The notes beneath the pieces are model-generated. The model had not been told where the DNA came from, ran no database searches, and saw nothing but the letters and a program-made list of their open reading frames with translations. The translations under genes were made by a program, and so were the position numbers. This document shows positions 37,844 to 63,146 of a DNA stretch of 64,000 nucleotides, piece after piece. This DNA comes from Burhinus oedicnemus (taxonomy: Eukaryota; Chordata; Aves; Charadriiformes; Burhinidae). The stretch is taken from NCBI GenBank assembly GCA_008921705.1, contig VFFE01007258.1:761027-825026 (forward strand), in the 5' to 3' direction. Position 1 is the first letter of the stretch; each line of letters begins with the position of its first letter.

Positions 37844-40800
37844 GACATTGCAGGACCAGGCAGTGACAACAGTCCTGAGTTGCAGAGAAAGAAGGCAACA
37901 AGGGTCTGGGAGGAAGGGAAGGAGGTGAGGAGGCACCTTAAGGGGAGGGTAAGGAACCAGAGGCAGCAGTTGCAGGCCATGTCTGATAAAGCATTGCCAA
38001 TGGTCTCCAGCAAGATTGGACTATAAGAAGGTAATGAACCATGGCTTTATACTCGTAAGTGCTGTAAGATCCTGAAAGGTAACAAATACCCACGTATCCT
38101 GCTGTCTCTAAGAGTTTCAGGTGATCCTGAAGGATTGGAACTGATTATTAAGTGTGACTTCATAGTGTAACTGTTTAAGTTAAAGAGGTAAAAAATATTA
38201 GACGAAAATCAGATAGAAAACCAGGTCCTTTCTACCTCACTGCCTTTTCATTTCGAGGAAGTTTCACATAAATGTCTGTGGATTGCACTGTTTGTCTTAA
38301 ATGTCAGTTTTGCAGTGATGCCTCCAATGAATGGGTGACATACTAGATAGCTGTATGTAGCATGCTGAGACTCATCTGCAAGTGAGATAATAAATGAAGA
38401 GATGAATTAAGGTGAAATTGAAAAATCACTAAAAGGATTTAAAAAACTAAAGGAATTAAAAAAAAAAAAACCAACAGGTAAAGACCCCAGTAGAGATCTA
38501 GAAATAACTTGTGACTGTATAACCAGGAACAGCCTTTTATTTTGTCTTCACCTTATGAAGACTGCCATCAATAGCATCTAAGTCAGAAAATAAGCCCTAG
38601 GCATGGCCAATAGCCTGTTTTTGTAAATGGGAAGTAGAGAGGAAGACTCCCTAGGAAGCCTCTTTCAGCAGGAGTTTCCAGCTATGAAAGAAGTGAGGAG
38701 ACAGGCCATCAGAGAGGTCCATAAAACAACGAGTGATGTTCATAACCACAGAGAATGATTACTCACAGGTCCCCCTTCCCAAGTACTGACAAACAGGGAG
38801 TGATTCAGGCACTAAGCAGAGCAACCTCATGACAGTCTAGAATATCCTGCCCGGGCTCCTAATTCGGAGGAGTGTGGGTCTCACTGCAGTCTGGTCTCTT
38901 TCAGCCAAGGCTGTGCCTTCCCCAGCAAAAGTGCTATGAAGGAGGATTAAAAGAATTATGATGAAGCATTTTTTTACACAAAAATATAATTAAAAAATAC
39001 AAAAATATAATTAAATTGTTGGGTTTTTTGCTTTCCACCTTCCTTTGACCCATCAGCACGTCTGCATGGGCCATCCAGGAGAACACTACTATGGGACAGC
39101 TAGCAGTAAAACCGTGATCTTGTGCTATGCTGACACGATGTAACCTGGTTTCAACCACTGAAGGCATAGCTCTATAGACAAAATGTCTCCACTGATCTGG
39201 AAAAGTCTCCTGGGCATTATCAAATTTGTCCTGATGTACTCATAGGTATTGTTTTGAGGGATGTAAGCTTGACTTCCCATCCATTAAAGACAGGTACTAA
39301 AATGTGGGAAGTCTTAGGTTCTCAGATGTCCTCAGCAAGAAGAGCAGTGAACCTGTTATCACTTTCTTGTTTCCTGTACCCCTAGAACACAGGTTTATCT
39401 GAAGTGAGACCACCCAGTACCGTTTCTTCTTGAAGGGGCCATGTCACAACCAAGAATGTGAGAGAGATGAAGACAGAAGAGCAAAATTATAATTACACTG
39501 CACCTTATACCTCTCATTGCTTCAGCTGTTAAGTACTCAGGACATCTGCAAATTAGGCCTTACAAATGCAGCCCATTAAAGAATGAACGTACAGAGTTTG
39601 CACTCGCTAGTGAAAACCTTGGTTTAAGTAAGTGGGCTAATTTGTCCATGTTAAGCAGAGGCTGTGGTGTTTCTTCATCCTTCCTGGTTGTGTTCTCCTC
39701 TAAGCATCGCGGGCCCTTTTTAGGCATTTAAGAAGCTGCTGCAACTTTCCTCTCGCTGTCAGGAGATTTCAGCAAGCCTGCGAAGAGCTCATACATTTGG
39801 CCTCCTCTAAGTTCAGATATCTCAATATACATACCTCCCTTGGTTGTACTGCTCTACGGTGATGAAAGGATGTATCCCAAAGGGTTGGCAGGATGCTGAA
39901 CTGCTTGAGTCTGCCAGGTGCTAGGCACATCAGGTAGCCTATCCTAAGAGATCCAGTCTCCAGCAAGTTGCCAGCTGGTTCATGGCTCTGCTGACTGTGC
40001 TTTAAAAGAAGAGTTAAATTGTAGATGTCAATTCAAAATGGATTAATAAAAAAAGGGGGGGAGGGGAATCTAACAGCATTTTATCAGCCAAACTGCTGAA
40101 CTGGACCACAAATGTGATTAGTACTGTATGACTGGAAAAGCTGTGGGAAATACTGGATTCATTTACTGGATCAGAGGAAACATTTTTCATCTATGAAAAA
40201 ATAAACTTGGTTTAATTATCTTCCATTTACTCAGCTGCAATGATCTATGCACAGATTTGAGGACAGCACGAGAATGTGACTGCCCAGTTCTCACAGCTGT
40301 TGCTAACTTCATGAGACTTCGCATGTTTCATTAGTAAGGAAGATCCCTGTCTGCATTACCTGGCATTTCAGCTTTCCTGAAACATGGCTGTACTGCTTCA
40401 CTGTGTAGTTACTCTGGCCCTCAGGCAGATCTTACAGTGCAACAACTTTGAAACAAGCAGAATATAAAAAACCAGAACCTTCTCAAACACAGCATAAGCA
40501 TGGAGACCATGAAGAAAATTTTGAGCTTGACTTTCACCTCAATTTTCTGCCGCTATGACTCTGCTGATTTCTAGAAATTTCTAATTTCCACTGGCAGAGG
40601 GAAAGAAAGTCAACCAGCCTCCCACAAAAGAATATTTAGGAAAAGGTCCTGCAGTTCTCCGGGGCAGCTCATCACATAACTTTACATAGCAAATTACATT
40701 AGATGAGGCCCTAGCTACTGATCTATAGGGAAGTGATGAATAAAAATAATACTTCCAGCATAGGTGGATGACTTTTCTCCTGACAAATTTTTTTATCATT

Positions 40801-40981
40801 TTGCATGGTAAAAAAAAGCTTGTGATGCTTGACTATGGGGATCCAGTAGCTACGTTCTGGCTTTGCACTGGCCAGCCAGTAATATCCATTAAACTGAACA
40901 ACTAGCAAGGAGGATTTTTGATTGCAAATGAGACCACCATGCAAGGGGCTGATGCAGCTCCAGTGCTGATTAAAAACTATG
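37844..40981. other. Intergenic sequence between CR1 and the MCM9 3' side
   Basis: No exon or transposon beyond the CR1 end was recognised. Short A-rich runs occur at about 38459-38470 and 38985-39012. Where the MCM9 transcript ends is unknown; I could not find a clear AATAAA on the minus strand between 41000 and 42611, so the 3' UTR may reach into this stretch. Confidence 0.5.
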
Positions 40982-41353
40982 CCTTTAGCTGGCCTGCAAA
41001 AATTCCAGTAGGTATACCATCATAAATGTTAATAGCTCCAGGATTCTTGACCCTTCTCCAGTTTCAGTGTAGACACAGCATCCTGTAGGAAACTTCTGAT
41101 TCTCATGGGCGGGAGGACCATGAGTGCAGGTCACCCTCACCCTGGCGTAGGTGTTTGTAGGAAGGAACAGGAAGGGGTGGCCCTGTGCTCCGAGACGGAA
41201 GTGGATAAATTCCACTTCTTTTGACTGATATGATGTTTCCAGTGGAGGAACTACCACACAATCAGCCTGGACAGTAATGTTTCTGTCATTTTCCCAAACT
41301 CTTAACAGTAAGCCAACTACTATAATTACTGTTCCAAAGTACTTGAGTCTCAC
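40982..41353 (-). other. Unidentified open frame, coding status open
   Basis: A minus-strand frame stays open for about 122 codons, starting at a GTG just after a TGA and ending at a TAA near 40985. It begins with a hydrophobic stretch (YFGTVIIVVGLLLRVW) followed by a Cys-containing, apparently soluble part (ADCVVVPP, FLFLPTNTYARVRVTC, FPTGCCVYTETGEGS). Near the end, a second minus frame reads NPGAINIYDGIPTGIFAGQL, which looks more protein-like than the open frame itself, as if one base had been lost or gained. I do not recognise the family. It could be a decayed pseudogene, an exapted repeat, or part of the MCM9 3' UTR that is open by chance. It lies about 1.2 kb beyond the MCM9 stop on the same strand. 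Confidence 0.3.
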
Positions 41354-42611
41354 ACTTCCTCATCCTCTGAAATCTTGCAGTATTTTAACTCACTTGGTTT
41401 CAAGGGAGCTACTTCTAAATTTAAGCAAATCAAGAGAGAATCAGATCTTCTTTGTACCAGCAAGCTTCTCAAAGGATTTACTGTGCTGTAAGCAACCACT
41501 CCATTCTCTGTTTACCTTGCAGGTAATAACAAGAATATTCTGCGGATAATTCAAATACAGAAGAAACATGGCAGGCAAGTCACTGAAAGAAATTTAAGGC
41601 TTACCTTTCTCTGTAAACATGTAATGCATTAGTAGATTAATTTCCCATTAGACAAATGAATGACATAGGATGCAGCATGCTACAGAAGATGAACTGCATA
41701 TCAGATGCAGTAAAAATCTAATCACAATTAAAATAGTCAAGTAAACACTATCTGAGTCAGAACCAAGCCACACTAGGGTAGCTCTTCACCATGCTGCTAG
41801 ATTCAAAGTGTAGCTTATATGGCAGGGCTTAATGCCTGCATTAAAGTTACCCTGGTTACTGAGGACTCCCATTCAATCACCTGAAATCTGTTCTCTGCAG
41901 TGGAGAACTGTATGTTATTACAGAGTTGGGTTTGGATAAAATGACCCAGAATACACAGATACCTGAACCAGTGTATTTAAAATTGAAATTAAAAAAACAG
42001 AAACAAAAAGCTCTCAATCCATGTCTTCAACATCAGCAGCATGAAAAGAAGCACAGTAGCCAGAGATGCAGTGAAATTGTCATGATAACTGATAATACAG
42101 AAATACCATAGCATGATGATAAATCACAATATTGCTAACTACGCTGAGACAAACAGCATATATAGATGAACAAAATATAAAGCTTTAGCATCATAATTTT
42201 TCTAAAGTAGCATAGTCATTTGGAAGGACAATCTGAATCACATACAGTTCCAACCATTACATGAAATAAAGGATAACAGTCAATTAAGCCTGCTCTTCTG
42301 CAAGATTCACTATACTCTGGATAGATTAATATAACCATACAAGTCTTCAGGTTACATCAGGTCAATCAAAACAGTCAACTGATAAAAGTAGTCTTGGGAA
42401 GAGTTTAGAAAACTAAAAGCCACATCAGGCCTGCAGTATATGCAGTCCTTAGCTTATGTAAAGTATATGACCCTTGAAGAAAGTATGTTCATTGGTATCA
42501 ACAGAGCTCCAGGATGATTGGTTTTAAATGCTTTGCAAACTACAGATACAATTGATAGAAGGATGGAGATTCTGAAGAACTGCATGTTAAGTAATTTGGA
42601 GGATATACAAG
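41354..42611 (-). other. Sequence after the MCM9 stop, probable 3' UTR
   Basis: This is the sequence immediately downstream of the MCM9 stop codon on the minus strand, presumably 3' UTR at least in its right part. It is AT-rich and contains no recognised repeat. No canonical polyadenylation hexamer (TTTATT on the plus strand) was spotted, so the transcript end cannot be placed. Confidence 0.4.
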
Positions 42612-56520
<13,909 letters not shown>

Positions 56521-57020
56521 TCACAGACAGAAGGCAGAACAGCAGGTTAGCTCCACCACACACGTCTACCATGTAACTCACTTTACACCTACCAGCAAGA
56601 AATCCCACTAGCGTTCGGCAGGTTAGCCCGCCTGGCTCTGTAGAGCAGATTCTGTTAAGCTTCCCATGTTTGACAGTCACTGCTTTTAGGACTTTGTTAA
56701 TTGAACAAAAGAGATTAGGGTAAGAAGACTAAACCTGCCAGATCAAATTGAAAATTAGGGCAAATGCAAAGATTGCAAAATTATGGAATGGACCCATTCA
56801 GCTCCTCCTCCCCATCAACTACTAAAACAGAAAAAAATTTTGGAGCTGTAAAACAAAGTTTGGAAAAAAAAAATTACTTCGAGTGTCTTTTAACTCCTGG
56901 CCCCAGCAAGTGGAGACAAATTCTCACCTTAAACTAAGGCAATTTAATTTCTTTATGAGACTTTGGGTTCCTCTAAGCATTAAGCAAAAATGAAAATCCA
57001 AAGACACCCAAGAATGAAAT

Positions 57021-57032
57021 GGGGGGGGGGGG
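57021..57032. repeat. Poly-G run of 12 bases
   Basis: Homopolymer in MCM9 intronic sequence; the length is uncertain. Confidence 0.9.
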
Positions 57033-58081
57033 TGAAAGGTTCCCAGTAAATCTACATGATACAACACTGGGAGTATGGCAGGTCAGAAACTGCACAATTG
57101 TGAAAACAGCCACTCATTATCTACGTGCAGCTCCTTTCAAGCCTTCTATTCCCTGTTTCCCAGCTTCTCTTCTATCTTTAGCCCTCCTTTTCCACTCCAC
57201 TGTTCAGCTGAAAATATTCTAGTAGTTGACAAGCTGCAACCAGCCTAAAATCTCCTGGAATGCTATGGCAAAACTTGCCTGAGAATCTCTCCCCAACTTC
57301 CCTTGGTTCAGGTAGGAGAGGCTGCTGAGGCTACCTCATCATCGCTGCGCAGCCCACCACAGTAGCCATTTGTTCCCAAATGGCCAGCAAAAACTTACTA
57401 GAAATATGTTTCCTGATAACATAACATGGGCTTTAGCTTGTTGTGAAGAATCTCCTCCGTTGTGTGCAATTTTTCCTGGTGTCCTGGTTCCGGCAGGGGT
57501 AGGGTTAATTTCTGGCACAGGACACAGGTACCTGGACTCTGCTCTGAACTCAAGCAGTCCATCACATAGCAGAATTACAAAAAATCAAAATAGCCTCCAG
57601 CCTTGTGTCAGACATACGGAGAACGCTATTAAAAACTGGAGCAAGCAACAGATAAGACAAGTATCAGATGACAACATTTCTTTGTAAATACAAACCAGAA
57701 GTGTCATCTCCTTTCCAAACCTTGCACAGGCTTAGAGATTTGCTGAAGGCCAAGGGCCTCCATGCCTCAGCACCGTACTCTCGCCCGCTGCAGGTCTGGC
57801 AGCACTCTGCTCCCACCAGCAGGGACTGGCCTTTCCATACAGGTGGGAAAATGGCTCCTACATGCCTTCCTGCTGTGTGTAGTTTCACTGCATTCAAGAG
57901 CAACCTGCAGACATTACTAAAGCCTGGCTGTGTATTTATTTCCACACACAATCTCCTCTTGTAGAGTGGGCATGCAACTCACACCCCCCAAGCCCTGAGC
58001 ATGTAAACTGGTGCTGCAGTGCTATGTCACTCCTCCCTATCTCTCGTGTGTGGCAGCCACAAGACCACCTCCTCTCCGGTC

Positions 58082-58170
58082 CTCCTGATGCTGCACAAGA
58101 TGGCCTCCTCTACAGGCCTCTCGCAGCTGCACAAGATGGCCTCCTCTCTGGGCTTCCTGCTGCTGCACAG
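58082..58170 (+). repeat. 36-bp minisatellite, about 2.5 copies
   Basis: CTGCACAAGATGGCCTCCTC recurs at 58091 and 58127, exactly 36 bases apart, and CTGCACAG appears again at 58163. The copies share the CTGCACA..GATGGCCTCCTCT core with differing spacers. Each full copy carries AAGATGG, resembling a YY1 core. It lies about 1.1 kb upstream of the ASF1A start codon. Confidence 0.85.
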
Positions 58171-58686
58171 GGATGTATTTCACAGCCTATTACGTTACCC
58201 AAGGCCTTCTTTACAAATATAGGAATGGGATAGCTTCTTGACAGCACGGCTGTGTAAAAGACACGCTCCGATCCCTCTGCATGCCCCTTTGTGGCTGGCC
58301 TCTCTAGCAGCAGCGAGGTCGATTTGTGGCAGAATCCAGGCCTGCACAGACAACCTGTCCACGCACAGGGTGCCCAGCACCCTGCCAGGAAACCCCCCTT
58401 TACTTGGGGAGCACCCCAGCGAGCAAGACACCAGCGGGGCTCCCGGTTACACTGCCTGTTGACACACTGCCTTCGGCCAAGAGGTCAGTGACCAGGACGC
58501 CACGGCTCCCCCGCAGGGTTGGCCTCTTGCGAGCCCAATACCCCCGTGCAGCCCCACAGCCCTGCGCCGGGGTGGCCCAGACGCCCGGGACCCCATCGGC
58601 ACCCAGCCCCCGCGAAACCGGCTCACTGCATCGCCCCGACCACCTTTGGCCACAGAAAACGGCTGAAAAAAAGCCTGAAAAAAAAA

Positions 58687-58717
58687 CCCCAACAAAAACC
58701 CCAAAAACCCAAAACCC
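58687..58717 (-). other. Candidate G-quadruplex on the minus strand
   Basis: On the plus strand four C tracts (58687-58690, 58699-58702, 58708-58710, 58715-58717) are separated by A-rich spacers of 8, 5 and 4 bases. The minus strand therefore has four G tracts of 3-4 bases with T-rich loops. It lies at the left edge of the ASF1A CpG island. Confidence 0.6.
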
Positions 58718-59219
58718 ACGGCACATGGCGGAGCCCCACGGCCGAGGAGGGGCGAACTCGGCTCCCGCCTGCCCCGGCTCCGCCCGGCCGGTCTCGGCCC
58801 CGCCTCGCCCCGCCCCGCCCCGCCCGGCGCGGCGCGGCCGTTGGCCGCCCGTTTCCCCCGCGGGCCGGGCGGGGGCGCCGCGGCGAGGCGAAGGGGAACG
58901 GCGGAGCCCATCTTGCTGCCGCTCGTCGGCCTCGCTGGGGGAGGAGGGCCCTCGGCCGGCGTGCGGCCAATCCGGGCGGGCGCTGGCGGCGAGCAGGGCA
59001 GAATGGGCTGTAGTTTAGTGAAATAGGAAAGCTGCGAACAGTGTGGAGTGTTCCTGGTGTAAATAAAAGGGGGGGAAAAAAAAGTTTCTGCAAGTCGCGG
59101 CTCTGCAGCCTCCGTCGGGCGCTGGCGCGGGGGTTTGTGCCTTGCAAAAAAACCAACACACTGGACTTCACTGTGCTGCGTTAGCACGCTCTTCCTATTG
59201 TTTGTGTTTTTTTCAAAAT

Positions 59220-59328
59220 ATGGCAAAGGTTCAGGTGAACAATGTAGTGGTGTTGGATAATCCTTCTCCTTTCTACAATCCTTTCCAATTCGAAATCACA
59301 TTTGAGTGCATAGAGGACCTGTCGGAAG
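59220..59328 (+). CDS. ASF1A: ASF1A coding exon 1
   Basis: The ATG at 59220-59222 has A at -3 and G at +4, a good initiation context. The exon gives 36 codons ([18 protein letters not shown], then [18 protein letters not shown]) plus one base, followed by donor GTGAGT. The start is the one conserved in the family, and no in-frame ATG closer to the promoter is needed. Confidence 0.98.
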
Positions 59329-62300
59329 GTGAGTAGATCTTTTCCCGATACGGATTTTGTAACCCCGGGCTCTCAGTTTCAGGGGTTTTAAGGCTTAAAC
59401 TTTGCACAGGCCTGCTCTTACAATTTAACAGTTTCTCCTTCACCGCATCGCCGTGCCGAGGCGAAGGGATGTGCTGGCCGCGGCGCCCTGAGCCGCCGGC
59501 GGAAAACCGGGGCTCTCCCCGAGCCCGCTGGGGAAAGTTGGCGGCGTTCGCCTGCCCTGGCCGCCGCGCCGGGGCCGCCGCGCCGCGCCATCGGCGAGGC
59601 GAGCTTTCAAGTTGCGAGGAACTTGTTTGAGTGGTGGTAGCCATGTTGCCAGCTTTGTGTGTGCGTGGGGGGGAGGAGGGGGGGGGGAAGAGCGAGAGGG
59701 AGAGGGTTAACCGGGCTCGGCTGCCGCGCGTCCCCGCGGCGAGAGGGGCTGCTGCGCCGCCGGCGCCCCTACGCCCAGGCGTTACTCGCAGCGCGGAAAA
59801 CGCTCCGCAGACAGCGTTTCGTTGGCCTCGTGCTCCATTTTAATATTCAAATTTTTTTAATATTTTTTTTTTTTTTTTTAAATCGCTGTGGGAGGCAGGG
59901 GCGGGCTGGCTCGCCCGCGGGTGCCGGCAGCTGGCTGCCGCGGCGCGGTGGGTGCGCGGGGCCGGCGGCACGGCGCGGTACGGTACGGCGGCTGCGGGAG
60001 CCCTGCCGGTGGGGGAGGGGGCCGGCCGCCAGCCACTATTTTTGGAAGTCACTCGAAAGTTACCGGCTGCCGCCAAAGCTGGGGGGGCGGCCCCGGCGGC
60101 GCCGCCCTGCAGGGACCCCCCGCCTGAGTGTAGGGCGCCGGCCGCGCTCCCCGCCGAGGGGCGCGCCGCGCCGCCGGCGGGCTCCCGCCTTCCCCTCACG
60201 CCGGGCGGGCGGGCCGCGAACCGCCTTCGCCTCGGCGGCGCTGCGCAGCGCCGCCCGCCGGCAGGCCGCGCCGTGGCTCTCCGCGGGAGTCGGCCCGAGA
60301 GGCCGCGCGTCGCCCCTCGGGCGGGAGTTTTGAACGCCGCGGCTCAGGGCGAGGAAGGCGGCGGCGGGCTGGTAGGGGAAGCGGGACCCTCCTGCCCGCC
60401 GGCAGCGCGGGCGTTGCGAGTCAGCCGCTCCGGGAGGAGGCAGGCCGCTCGGCTGGGGCTGCCTGAGAGCGGCAGAGGACGGCTGCCTGGCCGCGCCGGC
60501 GGGGTCCTCGCCCCGGCGGCCTGAGGGGCGAGGGCAGGCAAAAGGAAAAGCGGGGTTGACGGGTGATCGCGCCTGGCAGGCTCTCTGTCGTTGCGGTTAA
60601 ACTTGCCTCGCCCTGCCCGCTTCTGTAGCAGCTTTAACTCGTGCGTGCCGGCGGGCTGGTGGCAGCGCGCTCGGCGGGGAGGGCTTGGCTTGCTCTGCCC
60701 CACCGCCCCTGGGAGGGACGGCGGCGCTGGCGGGAACTTCAGAGGAAGTCTCGTCTGAGCCTGGGGTTTCCTCTAGGCCTCTGCCCCTCGTCTCCTGCCC
60801 TTCTGCAACTGACCGACGCGTTAGCGGGAGGTGCCCGTAGCAGGGTGTGCTCCGTGCCCGTCTCCGGGTTGCTGACTGCATCTCTCTAGTCAGTCTGGCC
60901 TCAGCTGAGGTACAGCATCAGGCCCCTCGACGGCAGCTGCCGCGGCAGTGCCTGTCGTAGGGGCTCAGCACAAAGCGTTATGCCTTTCCTTCCAGTTGTG
61001 CACAGCTGTACGTGATGTGCTCCTCACTCTCTGGATTTGTGTTAGAGTTAATCCCAGACAATCGGGATGAGAAGAATTACAGATGGTCTAATGCAAAATT
61101 CTCAGTTCCCTTCCCCCACCTAAATGTAACTTAGACAAGAGGACAAATTCAGGATGAGCACTGCTATCTTTCACATTTAAATATAAGATTAAACATAGCC
61201 TTTCTGTACACGATGAAAAATTCGCTGTTGTTGCTGTAGCTTTCAAGTGCTAATATGTCTGTTTACTCTGCTGTTTTCTCTTCAGCCAGTCCTGTGCACC
61301 ACTGATCTTAAATTCATGAACTCCAGCCCCCTTTTTTTTTTGTAAAGTTGTTATTCCGTATCAAGATACCTAAACAGCATTTTAATTAACCTATATTAAA
61401 TGTATAATTTAAAACTTATTTTTTAGTACTAAATACTGCTGGTTTAGAATGAACTCTGTACAGTTCTCCTAGAATAATGGCACATGATAGAGCGATAATC
61501 TTAGGCAGTTTAGCCTAAAAGTCCTCACTTCCTGTACGTAGTAACTTACGCTCAGATGATGACAAAACAGGTCCTGGATGAGTAGCCTGCAGTACTGGCA
61601 GTAGCTAATACAAGATGCTTACAAGGTAAATAAAACCTCTGATACAGTACATGGCCAGTTGTGCTGTGCTGTACAAAGGAGTAAAATCCTTTCCCAAGCC
61701 CTGTTAATTATTCTACTTAAACCCCGAATACCTTCATGATAAGCAAGAAGAGTTCATTAATGAGGAAAGAGAGTTACAGTCCTAAAGCAGCCAAGTTCTG
61801 TTAAAGTGCTGGGTTTTTTCTGTGCTTAAGTTTCATTCCTGTGTCAAGAAACTATAATGTAGACCTTTGGATTTTGCAGAGAATACTAATAAAGTAAATG
61901 TAATAGGGTACAGGTTAGTGCTTTTGCATAGACAATCAGAGCATTGTTCTTACGGAAAAAAAAAATTAAATATACTATGTAAGTTTTTGAAGCAACAGTT
62001 TCACTTAAAAAAAGACTTAGTCATAGTTTTCCATAATGGTGATATCTTTTTCTCTTTGTTTAAAAAAAACCCCAAATCTGTCTCTTAAGATTAGTTCTAT
62101 ATGGGTATTTATGCATGTGTTTCTGAATCAAAAAGTGAAAGTGAAAAGCTGGCCCAGGAAGAAGTAATGTGTGCTAATTTGTAGTTTCAACTTTCAAACA
62201 CCTGTGATGGAGAAGGTGAGTTAGAAAAACTGAATTCTAAGAAATGTTTCATTTTGGTGTGTTATTTTAAGAAGCAAAATACAACATTTAAATTCTTTTG

Positions 62301-63146
62301 TCTGTAACTCCATTTCAGGATGCAGATAAAATCTGAGCACCAATATCTTGTTGCCATCCTGGGCAACCTGCTCTAGGGGAACCTGCTCTGGAAGGGGGGT
62401 GGGAGTAGATGATCTCCAGAGGCCCTTCCAACCCCTGTGATTCTGTGATCTTCGATCAGAGTATGACCTAATCATGTTACACAAATTATATGAGAAGGAA
62501 TGGGGGCATACAGTTAGTGTGCCTGGTGCTTACACAACGGGTTTTCTTATTCAATTAACTACCTTCCATGATCTGTGTAATTTAAGCTGCGAGGTGTATG
62601 TGTGGAAGGTTGGAATTTCTTTCTGGGAGGTGAGTCAGTATTCAAGGCATGCACTGTGTTATAGGTATATATAGGCATCATCCCTGTGCTGAAGCCATTC
62701 TGACAGGCTTTGAGAAAATGCTGAACGCAGCTGCCAACAAGTAAACGGGCCTTGTCCTCTGTATAAAATTCGAAAATTAACCTGACTATGAAAATAGAGG
62801 GATTCTTGCAGTACTGACTGACTGGAGAGAGATGGTAGAATGGTCTGGTTCATGAGGACTGGGGCAGGCATTGATAAATTTCCACAGTGAAGACAGATCC
62901 TTGTTATTTTAGGCCTGTTGCCAAAGAAGCAGTTTTAGGCTATGCAAAGCTCTAGATAGGCAAGAGTGGAAGACCCTTAACTGTAATGATAAATAATGTT
63001 TGTGGGTTTTTTATTTTTGTTTTGCTGTAGATTTGGAATGGAAGATAATTTATGTGGGTTCAGCGGAAAGTGAAGAGTATGACCAGGTGTTAGACTCTGT
63101 TTTAGTAGGACCTGTTCCTGCAGGCAGACACATGTTTGTATTTCAG
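59220..63146 (+). CDS. ASF1A: ASF1A histone chaperone, 5' part of gene (two coding exons)
   Basis: ASF1A binds the H3-H4 dimer through H3 and hands it to CAF-1 or HIRA for nucleosome assembly during replication, repair and replication-independent deposition; it acts in the nucleus. The two exons here (59220-59328 and 63031-63146) join in phase and give the first 75 residues, matching ASF1A closely: the N-terminal strands of the immunoglobulin-like core, with [36 protein letters not shown] and [14 protein letters not shown]. The close relative ASF1B differs in this region and is unlinked, so ASF1A is favoured, also because its neighbour is MCM9. Asp54 and Asp37-type acidic surface residues are present. 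The remaining exons must lie right of 64000. Confidence 0.97.
59667..59688 (+). repeat. G-rich run in ASF1A intron 1
   Basis: G7 AGGA G10-type run soon after the donor site. It could form a G-quadruplex in both DNA and pre-mRNA. Confidence 0.8.
62361..62450 (+). mobile_element. CR1 LINE 3' tail in ASF1A intron 1
   Basis: GGGCAACCTGCTCTAGGGGA, then GGGGGGTGGGAGTAGATGAT, CTCCAGAGGCCCTTCCAACC and CTGTGATTCTGTGAT form a CR1 3' end in plus orientation, 5'-truncated to its UTR. Confidence 0.92.
63031..63146 (+). CDS. ASF1A: ASF1A coding exon 2
   Basis: The acceptor is TTTGTTTTGCTGTAG; the exon starts with AT to finish the Asp codon begun in exon 1 and encodes [20 protein letters not shown], then [18 protein letters not shown], ending on a full codon before GTAAGT. 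The sequence is as expected for vertebrate ASF1A, with no change I can see at conserved positions. Confidence 0.98.

Larger units (their letters stand above)
58490..60960. promoter_or_regulatory. CpG island with the ASF1A promoter
   Basis: GC and CpG density jump at about 58490 and stay high until about 60960, covering the probable ASF1A transcription start, 5' UTR, first coding exon and the start of intron 1. Within it, CCGCCCCGCCCCGCCC at about 58810-58825 is a GC-box cluster (SP-type), and CCAAT at 58967-58971 is followed at once by GGGCGGG. TAAATAAAAG at 59060-59069 is TATA-like but may lie inside the transcript. Open frames of up to 259 codons on both strands here are by-products of high GC, not genes. 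Confidence 0.85.
59329..63030 (+). other. ASF1A intron 1 (3.7 kb)
   Basis: The first 1.6 kb is CpG-island sequence with G-rich runs (59667-59688) and a T-rich run (about 59849-59879). The rest is ordinary AT-rich intron with a CR1 tail at 62361-62450. No other exon was seen. Confidence 0.9.

Noticed and set aside
1..42000. Exons of CEP85L or PLN, the neighbours expected on the MCM9 3' side from human gene order
   Set aside because: None of the visible frames could be matched to these proteins; the genes may lie further left.
58326..59226. Long open frames on both strands (230 codons plus, 259 codons minus) before and over the ASF1A start
   Set aside because: They lie in a CpG island where stop codons are rare, overlap each other on opposite strands, and consist of Pro/Arg/Ala/Gly-rich text without domains.
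59659..60889. Plus and minus open frames of 190-224 codons in the first part of ASF1A intron 1
   Set aside because: Same GC-driven effect; no splice logic and no recognisable protein.
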